Below, piece after piece: positions 45,701 to 53,732 of a stretch of 64,000 nucleotides of DNA (the first letter of the stretch is position 1; each line of letters starts with the position of its first letter). A program made the position numbers and the translations under genes. This DNA is from Vibrio sp. S9_S30 (GTDB lineage: Bacteria > Pseudomonadota > Gammaproteobacteria > Enterobacterales > Vibrionaceae), in NCBI RefSeq assembly GCF_014694455.1, contig NZ_JAAUWT010000018.1, positions 1 to 64,000 of the forward strand, given 5' to 3'. The notes under the pieces are model-generated. The model saw only the letters and a program-made list of their open reading frames with translations. It did no database searches and was not told the DNA's origin.

Positions 45701-46088
45701 TGATATTAAAGGTTACCCCGATCCCGCTTTATTTACGGCAACGGCAATGATCGGCATGATCGCGCTAGCGGGTATTGTCGTACGGAACTCGCTTGTTCTT
45801 ATCGAATTCATTCAGCAATCCTTAGCTCAGGGTAAAGCGCTCAAATCCTCTTTAATTGAATCTGGAGCCGTTAGGCTTCGACCAATACTGCTTACCGCCG
45901 GTACAACGTTGCTCGGTAACATTGTGATTACACTGGATCCTATTTTTAACGGTCTGGCTTGGGCTGTCATATTTGGGATAACGGCTTCAACCGTTTTTAC
46001 ATTACTGGTTATTCCAGTGGTTTATCACCTAGCGTATTCAAATGTTGAAGGGCATGGTTTGCCAGTCAAAAACGGGGAAGAGATATGA
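42777..46088 (+). CDS. RND family efflux transporter permease
   Basis: A 1103-residue inner-membrane RND pump from the ATG at 42777, which has GGAG 6 bases upstream; an upstream in-frame start is unsupported. It has 12 predicted helices and two large periplasmic loops. The adjacent acidic residues of the proton relay are in ALGLIVDDPIASIDNIERY near residues 408-420. N-terminal PMADVLIDAPGLSAKQVEKQVTEPLEKLL resembles the AcrB/CzcA-type porter domain. It precedes its adaptor gene, an unusual order, and follows arsR. Substrate unknown; solvents, metals or drugs are all possible. Confidence 0.93.
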   Translation: MRSATNRGFVYSVMNSYFPPILITFALIMGGVALWLTPKEEDPQIVVPMADVLIDAPGLSAKQVEKQVTEPLEKLLGQIDGVEYVYSTSMENKAQVVVRYYVGENRENALVKLYNKIYSNQDLIPPSVKNWAVKPVEIDDVPIVVAALYSTDPEQLGTFELKRIAMQATQRLKSLDDTNIVKVTGGQSRVVEVKLDASAMASRKTTIDDLQRAFRLSHAKQSAGTFHQLGEVYYLESGRFFSSAEELGSLIVNVIDGKPVYLRDVALISDGPEESTTDTWIQYGTADEAFYPAVFISVAKQNGSNAVRVANKVIEELNLLQSTQFPKEVQLDIIRNYGGTANDKVGNLVSSLGISIVTVVVFVGLFLNWRSALVVGIAIPISYGAALGMDLAFGYSINRVTLFALILALGLIVDDPIASIDNIERYLRRKDLTRTQAIVLAMGEIRSALLMSTVAIVIVFTPMFFITGMMGPYMAPLAFNVPVSVIFSTIVAFMITPWLARKILRTAEAKGTYQLESTLLYRGYNTLLSPIISSKKRSWIFLGFVAALFIGAALLPALRLVPLKLLPYDNKNEFQLIVNMPESTSFVSTSNALREFSDYFIQQPEVKSVSGFAGLASPMDFNGMVRHYFMRDMPYQGELRIVLVDKEERNFQSHQIVTRVRADIEAIATQFGASIQLVEVPPGPPVIATLTAEIYGEETTSYERLQDEAQKVAARLKQEPFVSEVDTSIQDKTEIWQFVVDREKATLSGISVRDINQTLVAANQGALLANLKMEREIEPLPVIVRLPESQRDSLNNLLSLYVRGQGGISKHNINGSLEDSPQPLVQLSELGYFEKREKDQPIYHKNLRPVVYVYAEAAGRVPGEIIADVISDEGKEPSGESRALSERHYLSNGGHQGWSVSEGIKVVWSGEGEWKITVDVFRDLGIAYGAALLGVFIVMLIQTGLPAVSGIIMLAIPLTVIGIMPGFWFLNVMSADIKGYPDPALFTATAMIGMIALAGIVVRNSLVLIEFIQQSLAQGKALKSSLIESGAVRLRPILLTAGTTLLGNIVITLDPIFNGLAWAVIFGITASTVFTLLVIPVVYHLAYSNVEGHGLPVKNGEEI

Positions 46089-47128
46089 AATCGTTAAAAC
46101 TTCTAGTCGGAACAGGTCTGTTTGCGATACTCACTGTTTTATTTATCTATATGGCTGGTGGATTCACTGAAAAAGTGGTGAGTAAACCGATAGCGCAAGT
46201 CAATACTTCAGACATCAGCACCCTTATTGTCGAATACACAAACCAGCCACAATTCCGCGAATTCTCGGGAACGGTTATCGCGGATCAGCAAGCGCAGCTC
46301 TCTGCCCGAGTCACCGCAAAAGTCGTTGAAATCATCGCTGATGTGGGTGACAGTGTCACGAAAGGTGCTATTTTGATGCGCCTTGAAAATGACGATTTGG
46401 ACGCAAGAGTTAAGCAGGCGGAACAAAGCTTGTCTTCAGCTAAAGCGTCATTAAACGCGGCGTCCAAAGAGTATAATCGAGTGAGCGAGTTGGTTAAAAA
46501 AAGGCTACTTCCTCAGTCAGAATTTGACCGTATTGAATCGCAATTGGAATCAGCCAGAGCGTCGTTTAAGCAAAGGCAAGCGGTAATGGAGGAGGCAAAA
46601 ACGACCTTTGATTATAGTGTGATTCGAGCACCTTTTGACGGCGTTATTACTACTAAGTCCATTGGGGTCGGTGATACCGCGATAGTTGGGGCATCTCTGA
46701 TGACGCTGTACAATCCTCAATCATTGCAACTCAAGGTGAATGTATCCGAATCCTTGATTAATCGAATAAAGCTTGGAGCGGATTTAAAATTTACGCTCCC
46801 AACATCAGATTTATCCGGTAAAGCCAGTGTGGTCGAAATTTCGCCCTCTGCAGATAACGCTTCTCGGAGTTTCGTGGTGAAACTTTCTTTATCAAATACC
46901 CCATTAATATACCCAGGTGTCTATGGCAAGGTTTCTGTCCTTAGCCACTATACGCGTGTGCTAAGTGTTCCAGAAAGTGCCCTTTATCAAGTTGGTCAGC
47001 TTGATTACGTAAAGGTGTACAAAGAAGGAAAATTAAAGACGCAATTAGTTCAGCTTGGGCAAGGTACAGAAGTGAGAAAAGGGTTGAAGGAAGGGGATGC
47101 GGTAGTCATCAACCCACTGGGACTCTAG
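46085..47128 (+). CDS. RND efflux periplasmic adaptor (membrane fusion protein)
   Basis: A 347-residue HlyD/AcrA-type adaptor. A single N-terminal hydrophobic segment without a lipobox (LKLLVGTGLFAILTVLFIYMAGG) anchors it in the inner membrane. Barrel-sandwich halves are REFSGTVIADQQAQLSARVTAKVVEIIADVGDSVTKGAILMRLEN and FDYSVIRAPFDGVITTKSIGVGDTAIVGASLMTLYNP, separated by an alpha-hairpin. ATGA overlap with the pump gene shows coupling. No outer-membrane factor gene follows, so the system probably borrows TolC. Confidence 0.92.
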   Translation: MKSLKLLVGTGLFAILTVLFIYMAGGFTEKVVSKPIAQVNTSDISTLIVEYTNQPQFREFSGTVIADQQAQLSARVTAKVVEIIADVGDSVTKGAILMRLENDDLDARVKQAEQSLSSAKASLNAASKEYNRVSELVKKRLLPQSEFDRIESQLESARASFKQRQAVMEEAKTTFDYSVIRAPFDGVITTKSIGVGDTAIVGASLMTLYNPQSLQLKVNVSESLINRIKLGADLKFTLPTSDLSGKASVVEISPSADNASRSFVVKLSLSNTPLIYPGVYGKVSVLSHYTRVLSVPESALYQVGQLDYVKVYKEGKLKTQLVQLGQGTEVRKGLKEGDAVVINPLGL

Positions 47129-47209
47129 CCTATATTCTTACCTGTCTGCACGGTTCATTCATTGTGGATGGACCTTGCTTCTCCCATAACGGTATTCAAA
47201 TTACCAATC

Positions 47210-47953
47210 TTACAGGGACCGCAAACCTTGAGCGATACGTTGAACCATAGCAACAGATTCCGGATTATCGCCATGAACGCACACCGTATCCGCTTCAATT
47301 GGAATCACATTACCGTTTTCACTGGTAATGCTTCCATACTTGGCGAGCTGCATCACTTGGTGGAAAATGTCGTCTTCTTTGTGATGAACTGCATTGGGCT
47401 GGCTTCTTGGGACTAGGAGCCCATTATCTTGATACGCTCTATCTGCAAAGGCTTCAAACAAGAGTGGGACATTGAATCGATCAGCCAGATCAAGATAACG
47501 TGAATTGTCAGCGGCAGCCAATATCATAACAGGGAGTGAGAAATTTTCGGCCGCAGCCAACACACCGACAAAAACGTCTTCATTTTGCATCATATCGTTA
47601 TACAGCGCGCCATGAGGTTTAATGTAATCCAGATGCACATCGTTCAATGATGCGAGTGCCGTTAAAGCACCAACTTGGTACACCACAGAGTGTACTATTT
47701 GGTCTTGTGTCATTGGAATGGAACGTCTTCCGAATCCGACAAGGTCGTTATAACCTGGATGGGCCCCAATTTTTACCGAATGGATTTTTGCGATCTTTAG
47801 GGTATTGGACATGACGTCTGGGTCTGAGGCATGAAACCCACATGCGATATTGGCCATATCAACCCACGGCATGACCTCTTCATCCAGACCCATTTTCCAT
47901 GTACCGAAGCTTTCACCCATGTCGCAGTTCAGTTTCAACCTTTCCTTGGTCAT
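47210..47953 (-). CDS. pxpA: 5-oxoprolinase subunit A (LamB/YcsF family)
   Basis: A 247-residue cytoplasmic protein. LNCDMGESFGTW, ANIACGFHASDP and IGAHPGYNDLVGFGRR are the LamB/YcsF signatures, with KPHGALYNDM in the middle. With PxpB and PxpC it cleaves 5-oxoproline to glutamate using ATP. The partner genes pxpB and pxpC are not next to it, so here it is a solitary subunit, convergent with the efflux operon. The GGGAGAG ribosome site lies 9 bases from the ATG. Confidence 0.92.
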   Translation of the reverse strand: MTKERLKLNCDMGESFGTWKMGLDEEVMPWVDMANIACGFHASDPDVMSNTLKIAKIHSVKIGAHPGYNDLVGFGRRSIPMTQDQIVHSVVYQVGALTALASLNDVHLDYIKPHGALYNDMMQNEDVFVGVLAAAENFSLPVMILAAADNSRYLDLADRFNVPLLFEAFADRAYQDNGLLVPRSQPNAVHHKEDDIFHQVMQLAKYGSITSENGNVIPIEADTVCVHGDNPESVAMVQRIAQGLRSL

Positions 47954-48190
47954 GTTCTGTATCTCTCCCTTTTTTATATAAGAGTAATGGGGTTTGAGTG
48001 GATTGAGAAGTCATTAGATTTGCACTGGAACTCCTCTATGTTCCAATTTTATTACCCTATAAATCATTATCGCGAATAATCGTGTAAAAACGCGGAAGAT
48101 TTTTCTATAAAATCCAGTTACTTTGTTTAAGAGACTACTAATCTGAGTTTATCAAAAGTAGAATGACACCAACCTCACCATTTAGGAATA

Positions 48191-49207
48191 ATGATGAAAG
48201 TACTTGTTACTGGTGGCATGGGCTATATTGGCAGCCACACTTGCATTCAAATGATAGAAGCTGGTATGACACCAGTCATTCTAGACAACTTGTACAACAG
48301 TAAATCCAGCGTATTAGACCGGATTGAAAAGGTATCAGGAACTCGACCTGTTTTCGTAGAAGGTGATATACGAGACAAAGCATTGTTGGTCGAAACCATG
48401 AAAGCCCATGAACTTGAAGCATGCATTCATTTTGCGGGGCTTAAAGCGGTGGGGGAATCGGTTCAGAAACCTTTAGAATACTACGACAATAATGTGCATG
48501 GAACGCTAGTGCTTGTGGAAGCCATGCGCGAAGCTCACGTAAAAACATTGGTATTCAGTTCCTCTGCTACCGTTTATGGCGATCCCGCTTCTGTCCCGAT
48601 TACAGAAGATTTTCCAACCAGCGCGACCAACCCATATGGTCGGAGCAAGCTTATGGTTGAAGAGTGTTTAACCGATTTTCAAAAGGCGAATCCAGATTGG
48701 AGTATTACGCTATTACGATACTTCAATCCCGTAGGTTCTCATCCAACGGGGGATCTAGGAGAAGATCCACAAGGCATTCCTAACAATTTAATGCCTTTTG
48801 TTTCTCAAGTTGCTGTTGGGCGTAGAGCGTTTTTATCCGTTTTTGGCAGTGATTACCCAACAAAAGACGGAACCGGCGTACGTGACTACATTCATGTCAT
48901 GGATCTGGCGGACGGGCACCTTGCTGCATTAAATACTGTAGGCAATAAAAATGGGCTACATATCTATAACTTAGGCACAGGAAACGGCTACAGTGTGATG
49001 GATATGGTCAAAGCATTTGAAAAAGCCTGCGGTAAAGAGATTCCCTATAAACTGGTGGATCGCAGACCTGGGGATATAGCAGAATGTTGGGCTGATCCTA
49101 AGAAAGCCATTGATGAACTTGGCTGGAAAGCAGAGCGTTCATTAGAGTTAATGACCGAAGATACGTGGCGTTGGCAGTCACAAAACCCTGAAGGGTATAC
49201 CGAGTAG
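48191..49207 (+). CDS. galE: UDP-glucose 4-epimerase
   Basis: A 338-residue short-chain dehydrogenase that interconverts UDP-glucose and UDP-galactose, using bound NAD. The Rossmann motif is VTGGMGYIGSH, and the catalytic SSATVYG and YGRSK (Tyr-x-x-x-Lys) are present. HFAGLKAVGESVQKPLEYYDNNVHGTL and RYFNPVGSHPTGDLGEDPQGIPNNLMPF are close to E. coli GalE. Two adjacent ATGs (48191, 48194) are possible starts; AGGAATA precedes the first. The rest of the gal operon is absent, so it may serve surface polysaccharide synthesis. Confidence 0.95.
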   Translation: MMKVLVTGGMGYIGSHTCIQMIEAGMTPVILDNLYNSKSSVLDRIEKVSGTRPVFVEGDIRDKALLVETMKAHELEACIHFAGLKAVGESVQKPLEYYDNNVHGTLVLVEAMREAHVKTLVFSSSATVYGDPASVPITEDFPTSATNPYGRSKLMVEECLTDFQKANPDWSITLLRYFNPVGSHPTGDLGEDPQGIPNNLMPFVSQVAVGRRAFLSVFGSDYPTKDGTGVRDYIHVMDLADGHLAALNTVGNKNGLHIYNLGTGNGYSVMDMVKAFEKACGKEIPYKLVDRRPGDIAECWADPKKAIDELGWKAERSLELMTEDTWRWQSQNPEGYTE

Positions 49208-49217
49208 TAAATGTAAC

Positions 49218-49243
49218 AAAAGGAGCGACTTCGCTCCTTTTTT
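49218..49243 (+). terminator. Rho-independent terminator of galE
   Basis: Perfect arms AAAAGGAGCG / CGCTCCTTTT at 49218-49227 and 49232-49241 with loop ACTT and further Ts. Confidence 0.92.
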
Positions 49244-49398
49244 GATCTGAATCCACATTTTTCGTAAAAATCTCGTTAAGGACTTCCGCTCAATTCATAA
49301 CCTGCTAAAATGCCCGCGTTGCTTATTTTTGAATGTTAAAAAACATCACCTTAACGCATGCAGCAACAATTTTGTAATTCAATGTTCAGGGGACACCG

Positions 49399-49476
49399 AT
49401 GGAGCTAGCGCTTATCATCACTTTCATCGTTGCAGCTGCTGTAATGGTCAAGAGAGAGATGGCAGAAAAGAAATAA
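49399..49476 (+). CDS. Putative 25-residue membrane peptide
   Basis: The frame reads MELALIITFIVAAAVMVKREMAEKK. A good ribosome site, AGGGG, sits 6 bases before the ATG, and a terminator follows 55 bases after the stop, so the unit has its own transcript boundaries. A single hydrophobic segment (residues 3-17) followed by a basic, charged tail is typical of small single-pass inner-membrane proteins. I do not recognise a family. Confidence 0.6.
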   Translation: MELALIITFIVAAAVMVKREMAEKK

Positions 49477-49530
49477 TCTCGAAATATTTCAGTCACTTTT
49501 TGATTACTTTTTAGAAATTTTCGAGCTTGT

Positions 49531-49557
49531 AAAAATCCAGCGTAAGCTGGATTTTTT
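49531..49557 (+). terminator. Rho-independent terminator after the 25-residue peptide gene
   Basis: Arms AAAAATCCAGC / GCTGGATTTTTT at 49531-49541 and 49546-49557 with a GTAA loop. It can also work on the minus strand for the gene ending at 49726. Confidence 0.9.
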
Positions 49558-49725
49558 GCATATTAAATACAGAATTCTTTGGGTTACCACCACGTTTAAT
49601 ATAAGCCTAAACTTCTCTTTAACCTGAACTCGGGATACAGAGGTTAGCTAACCCATTAAAATGCAGGCATAGTCTCAAGTGGAGGTGAGCCGGTAGCCAG
49701 ATACACAATCATTTGTAAGAGGCAT

Positions 49726-50364
49726 TTAACGATGCCATTCAAGTATGGAGTATAGATGTATGTACTTTAGAATGGGGGCATTGTTGTTGGGTTTTCGGAG
49801 AGGATGGGCATAGCTAAGATAACAAGGATGGATAGAAAATCGATGCTCAAGTTCGTTATAAATTGAATTTTCTGAGTTCCATAATAAGACGCCTTGTTCT
49901 TTGTATTCCTCTGCGTTTTTGGGAAGTTCAGAATTCCACCAACTCAAGATCTCACGACTCCATTTGCTGCGTGTAAACCAATGATCGGCAATCACGACCA
50001 ATAGATCATTCGGTTGTATGGCATACCCATACTCAGCTTGCCATTGACTTATGTCTCTCAACATTTTTTCACGGCAACTTTTGCTGGCACTCATTAAGTG
50101 GTGGCTATGTACCCAAACCGTGCCAATATCAGAGGACACTCGGAAATGGAAAGGCTGATCGGGAACGGGAAGGCTTTCTATGGACTCGAAGTAATTGGGG
50201 TGATCATATTCTGTGAACTTACTTGCCATTCTACGTGCAAACGCTAAACCGAGATGATGTTCACTCATGCCACGATTATGTACGGTTGGGTAATGGCTTT
50301 CGCATAATTTCAGGCAGTCACCCTGAAAATCAATCAATCCTTGAATGACTAAATCTTTTAACAA
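49726..50364 (-). CDS. Conserved-looking protein of unknown function, 212 residues
   Basis: The gene starts with TTG at 50364, supported by AGGAG 8 bases upstream. The protein is soluble, rich in aromatic residues and histidine (WVHSHHLMS, ADHWFTRSKWSREILSWW), with no signal peptide or membrane helix. A clear N-terminal helical part is followed by mixed alpha/beta sequence. I recognise no domain. It is 38 bases downstream of msrQ on the same strand, so it may be the third gene of an msrPQ operon, but nothing in the sequence links it to redox repair. Confidence 0.7.
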   Translation of the reverse strand: MLKDLVIQGLIDFQGDCLKLCESHYPTVHNRGMSEHHLGLAFARRMASKFTEYDHPNYFESIESLPVPDQPFHFRVSSDIGTVWVHSHHLMSASKSCREKMLRDISQWQAEYGYAIQPNDLLVVIADHWFTRSKWSREILSWWNSELPKNAEEYKEQGVLLWNSENSIYNELEHRFSIHPCYLSYAHPLRKPNNNAPILKYIHLYSILEWHR

Positions 50365-50402
50365 ACAGAGCTCTCCTAGTGCAAGGAGAACTCAAAGACT
50401 CC

Positions 50403-51002
50403 TTACTTTACTAACCAACGTTTTACTTTATCCTTTCTAAATAATAGTAGTAAAAATGAAGATGTTAGATATAAAACGGGTTCGACACCTACTGATTTTA
50501 CAGACCAAAGATAATGGATCGGTATAAGCAAGACTGCGATATAAACCCAATTATGCAAAGGTTGCCACCTTTTTTTTAACTTTCTTTGCGCTTGTTTCGT
50601 TGATGTAACTGTCAGAAGCAAAAGGATAAACCAGCTGAGCGCCCCTACAATTAAATAAGGTCGGCTTATGATTTCATCGAGTATCAAAAGCCATTGATAG
50701 CCCAAATCTAACGAAACATACGCCAAAAGGTGTAATGCCGCCCACATAAAGGCAAATACACCAAGTAATCGGCGCGTTCTTATCAGCTGACCTGCTTTAA
50801 ACCAACGCATAAACGGTGTGATCAGCATGGTCGCCATCAAGGAGTTAAGGGCGGCTTTTCCAGTAAAATGAATAATTTCATCAACGGGTTCCGCTCCTAG
50901 ATAACCATTGGTCGCAGCCATGAATAGCCATAAAAGCGAAAACCATTGGATACTATGAATCGTCGCTTTCATCAAAACGATATGGGTATTACTCAATACC
51001 AT
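50403..51002 (-). CDS. msrQ: MsrQ, haem-binding membrane subunit of the MsrPQ system
   Basis: A 199-residue inner-membrane protein with about six helices, in the ferric reductase-like family. Histidines that can ligate haem b are seen in HFTGKAAL, AALHLLAY and IHYLWSVK. In E. coli MsrQ passes electrons from the quinone pool to periplasmic MsrP, which repairs oxidised methionine. Its start overlaps the msrP stop by one base. Confidence 0.93.
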   Translation of the reverse strand: MVLSNTHIVLMKATIHSIQWFSLLWLFMAATNGYLGAEPVDEIIHFTGKAALNSLMATMLITPFMRWFKAGQLIRTRRLLGVFAFMWAALHLLAYVSLDLGYQWLLILDEIISRPYLIVGALSWFILLLLTVTSTKQAQRKLKKRWQPLHNWVYIAVLLIPIHYLWSVKSVGVEPVLYLTSSFLLLLFRKDKVKRWLVK

Positions 51003-52018
51003 TAATAGTTCCTGTTTAAGTCCAGACCAGTGTAGAGTTTGGCAACCTCATCCTCGTAACCGTTGAACATAAGCGTGTTCTGCCTTGAGGTACTGAAAAT
51101 GGAGCCTTCACCAATAAACCTTTCCGATGCTTGGCTCCAACGAGGATGGTCCACTTGGGGGTTTACATTGGCATAAAACCCGTATTCATGTGCTGCAAGC
51201 CGATTCCAGGTCGTCGGGGGCTGATGTTCAGTTAATACGATCTTGACGATAGACTTAATGCTCTTAAAGCCGTATTTCCAAGGCACCATTAAACGCAGTG
51301 GCGCACCATTTTGAGGCGCAAGCGTTTTACCATACAGCCCTACTGACATAATCGCCAACGGATGCATCGCTTCTTGAAGGGTTAAACCTTCAACGTAAGG
51401 GTAGTCGATACCCCCTCCAATACGTCTGGATTTTTGACCTGGCATTCTTTCTGGATCGTAAAGCGTTTGAAAAGCGACGTATTTTGCATTGCCCTTCGGT
51501 TTGGCTTTTTCTATTAACTTACTGACTGGAAAACCAAGCCAAGGAACGTTCATCGACCATGCTTCAACACAGCGGAACCGATAATACCGATCCTCGATCG
51601 TAAACTGATTTAAGATATCAGCAAAATCGATGGTGTATGGCTCATGCACTTCACCAGCGATTTCGATCTGCCAAGGGTCTGTTTTGAAGCCTTTTGCGTT
51701 CTCTGCAGGTTGGTGTTTTGCCGTGCCAAATTCGTAGAAGTTATTGTAAGTCAGAATTTTTTCTTCAGGCGTGAGGGTAAGCGCTTGATTGGTGTATTTT
51801 GAGGGTACAGACTCTAAAGTTTTGCGCGGATCGACCACCGCTTCAGGTTCTTTCGATTTAAAGACGTCAAAAATACCAGCATTGCTAGTCCCTGCTATAG
51901 GGGCGGTGGCGGCAAGAATCCCCAATGTTTTTAAAACTTGACGGCGATCGTTGTAGACAGCTTCAGACGTGATGTCATTATCTTTTAACTGCCATGATTT
52001 TGCGATCCGAATTAGCAT
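51002..52018 (-). CDS. msrP: MsrP, periplasmic molybdopterin methionine-sulfoxide reductase
   Basis: A 338-residue oxidoreductase of the sulfite-oxidase fold. I chose the ATG at 52018 (AGGAG 6 bases upstream). The twin-arginine signal is NDRRQVLKTLGILAATAPIAGTSNA, so it is folded before export. The Mo-ligating cysteine is in FRCVEAWSMNVPWLGFP, and the VPWKYGFKSIKSIV segment is conserved. It repairs methionine sulfoxide in periplasmic proteins after hypochlorite-type stress. Partner msrQ follows with a one-base overlap. Confidence 0.95.
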   Translation of the reverse strand: MLIRIAKSWQLKDNDITSEAVYNDRRQVLKTLGILAATAPIAGTSNAGIFDVFKSKEPEAVVDPRKTLESVPSKYTNQALTLTPEEKILTYNNFYEFGTAKHQPAENAKGFKTDPWQIEIAGEVHEPYTIDFADILNQFTIEDRYYRFRCVEAWSMNVPWLGFPVSKLIEKAKPKGNAKYVAFQTLYDPERMPGQKSRRIGGGIDYPYVEGLTLQEAMHPLAIMSVGLYGKTLAPQNGAPLRLMVPWKYGFKSIKSIVKIVLTEHQPPTTWNRLAAHEYGFYANVNPQVDHPRWSQASERFIGEGSIFSTSRQNTLMFNGYEDEVAKLYTGLDLNRNY

Positions 52019-52056
52019 AAGGCACTCCTGATGTTGATACAATTCGTTGCGTATAC

Positions 52057-52089
52057 TTAGGGTCAACAGACCCTAATGTAGACCCTTAA
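52057..52089. promoter_or_regulatory. Operator-like palindrome between msrP and the DUF2164 gene
   Basis: A perfect 8-bp inverted repeat, TTAGGGTC-aaca-GACCCTAA (52057-52076), is followed 12 bases on by a third copy of the half-site, GACCCTTA (52081-52088). It sits in the 118-base divergent region, 39 bases from the msrP start. A regulator binding here could control both directions; none is encoded next to it. Confidence 0.6.
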
Positions 52090-52136
52090 AGTGTAAGAAA
52101 ACTTTCATTTTACGACCCACGAGAATATATACGACG

Positions 52137-52379
52137 ATGTCAGAGATAGAGATTGAAAGAAGAAAGAAAAACGAGCTAGTAGAAGAGCTTCAAGAGTATT
52201 TATTAAATGAAATGGATACCGAAGTAGGGCAATTTGAAGCTGAATTCTTACTGGATTTTTTTGTTACTAAAGCAGGACCCGCTATTTACAACCAAGCACT
52301 AACAGACGCAAAAGTGGTCATTGAACGAAAATTTGCCGATATTGATGATGAGCTTTATAGCATTGAAAAACATCATTAA
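52137..52379 (+). CDS. DUF2164 family small protein
   Basis: An 80-residue acidic, mostly helical protein. The segments ELVEELQEYLLNEMDTEVGQFEAEFLLDFFVTKAGPAIYNQALTDAK match the DUF2164 pattern (GP-x-x-YNQAL). No function is known. It starts with ATG at 52137, has no strong ribosome site, and is divergent from msrP. Confidence 0.85.
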   Translation: MSEIEIERRKKNELVEELQEYLLNEMDTEVGQFEAEFLLDFFVTKAGPAIYNQALTDAKVVIERKFADIDDELYSIEKHH

Positions 52380-52591
52380 AATTAGATCGCTGCCTGTTTT
52401 TACACTGTAAATTTTGTATTGACCAACTTCATTTCCAAGAGTTCACCTGAAATTGTTCAAATTTTTCGAATGAGTTAATCAGTTTGTACTACTTTTTGCT
52501 AAGGGCTTTTTGGTAAATACTTCGTTGCACCTAACCGAGGTTGGGTAACAAAAATGTAAACAACACCCCAATAGTTGGGTAAGTAATAACA

Positions 52592-53143
52592 ATGAGTAAC
52601 ATAATGAACAACTATCCAAAGAACCATTCGCTTACGGCAAGAATCATTCACTGGGTTTCTGCACTTTCAGTCTTTGGACTGTTTGGTGTTGGTTTATGGA
52701 TGGTTGACTTAACTTACTATAGCGAGTGGTACAAAACGGCTCCATACTGGCATAAATCAATTGGTTTGATTTTGGCTTTTGTGACGTTGTTTCGCTTAGT
52801 CTGGAAGTGGGTGAGTGCCCATCCGCCAATTGAAGGCAAAGCATATGAAGTTTTGGCGGCGAAGTTGGCTCATTTTGCCATGTACTTATTGCTGTTCACT
52901 TTGTTTACATCAGGCTATTTAATTTCGACGGCAGATGGCCGTGGGATAGAAGTTTTCGATTGGTTTGTTGTGCCCTCGATGGGGGAATTATTTGCCAATC
53001 AACCAGACATTGCAGGAACGATCCATTATTACGCGGCTTTCGCCCTAATAGGATTAGTGGCAATTCATGCTGCGGCTGCACTTAAACATCACTTCATCGA
53101 CAAAGATGACACGCTACGCAAAATGATAGGAGTTTCAAAATGA
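52592..53143 (+). CDS. Cytochrome b561
   Basis: A 183-residue inner-membrane dihaem cytochrome with four helices. Haem-ligand histidines are in TARIIHWVSAL, YWHKSIGL, KLAHFAMY, and AIHAAAALKHHF. Such proteins oxidise quinol and move electrons to periplasmic acceptors. The start at 52592 is weakly supported; ATG 52604 with GAG upstream is possible. It overlaps yceI by ATGA. The cytochrome b561-YceI pair is widespread. Confidence 0.93.
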   Translation: MSNIMNNYPKNHSLTARIIHWVSALSVFGLFGVGLWMVDLTYYSEWYKTAPYWHKSIGLILAFVTLFRLVWKWVSAHPPIEGKAYEVLAAKLAHFAMYLLLFTLFTSGYLISTADGRGIEVFDWFVVPSMGELFANQPDIAGTIHYYAAFALIGLVAIHAAAALKHHFIDKDDTLRKMIGVSK

Positions 53144-53709
53144 AAAAATCGATTTTCGCCACAGGACTAGCTTTAGCCGTGGCTTTACCATTCGGTGCGA
53201 GCGCAGCGGACTACAATATTGATACGAAAGGTGCACACGCCTCAGTCAACTTTAAAGTTCCGCACCTTGGTTACAGCTTTATAAAAGGACGCTTCAATAC
53301 GTTCAGCGGTGACTTTTCATACGATGCAAAGAATGTGTCTGCATCGAAAGTCAACGTTGTGATTGATACAACAAGCTTGGATTCAAACCATGCTGAGCGC
53401 GATAAACACATACGCAGCTCCGACTTTATCGACGCTGGTAAATTCTCTCAAGCGTCTTTCAAAAGCACCAAAGTGACAGATAAAGGCGACGGCAAGATGG
53501 CGATTGAAGGCGAACTTACCCTTCTTGGTGTAACAAAGGCAATCACTATCGATGCTGATTTCATTGGTGAAGGTACAGACCCATGGGGTGGTTACCGCGC
53601 AGGTTTCTCTGGAACGACGCGTTTAGAGCTCAAGGATTTCAATATCCCAGTAATGGGCGCATCTAGCTACGTCGATCTTGAACTTCATGTTGAAGGCATT
53701 CGTAAGTAA
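53140..53709 (+). CDS. YceI family periplasmic lipocalin-like protein
   Basis: A 189-residue exported protein with signal peptide MKKSIFATGLALAVALPFGASA and a YceI beta-barrel. Family members bind polyisoprenoid lipids such as ubiquinone-8. YNIDTKGAHASVNFKVPHLGYSFIKGRFNTFSGDFSYD is the family N-terminus, and DSNHAERDKHIRSSDFID the central loop. Coupled by ATGA overlap to the cytochrome gene, it may carry quinone in the periplasm. A terminator follows. Confidence 0.94.
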   Translation: MKKSIFATGLALAVALPFGASAADYNIDTKGAHASVNFKVPHLGYSFIKGRFNTFSGDFSYDAKNVSASKVNVVIDTTSLDSNHAERDKHIRSSDFIDAGKFSQASFKSTKVTDKGDGKMAIEGELTLLGVTKAITIDADFIGEGTDPWGGYRAGFSGTTRLELKDFNIPVMGASSYVDLELHVEGIRK

Positions 53710-53732
53710 ATACAGAGCTTCATATTAAGATT

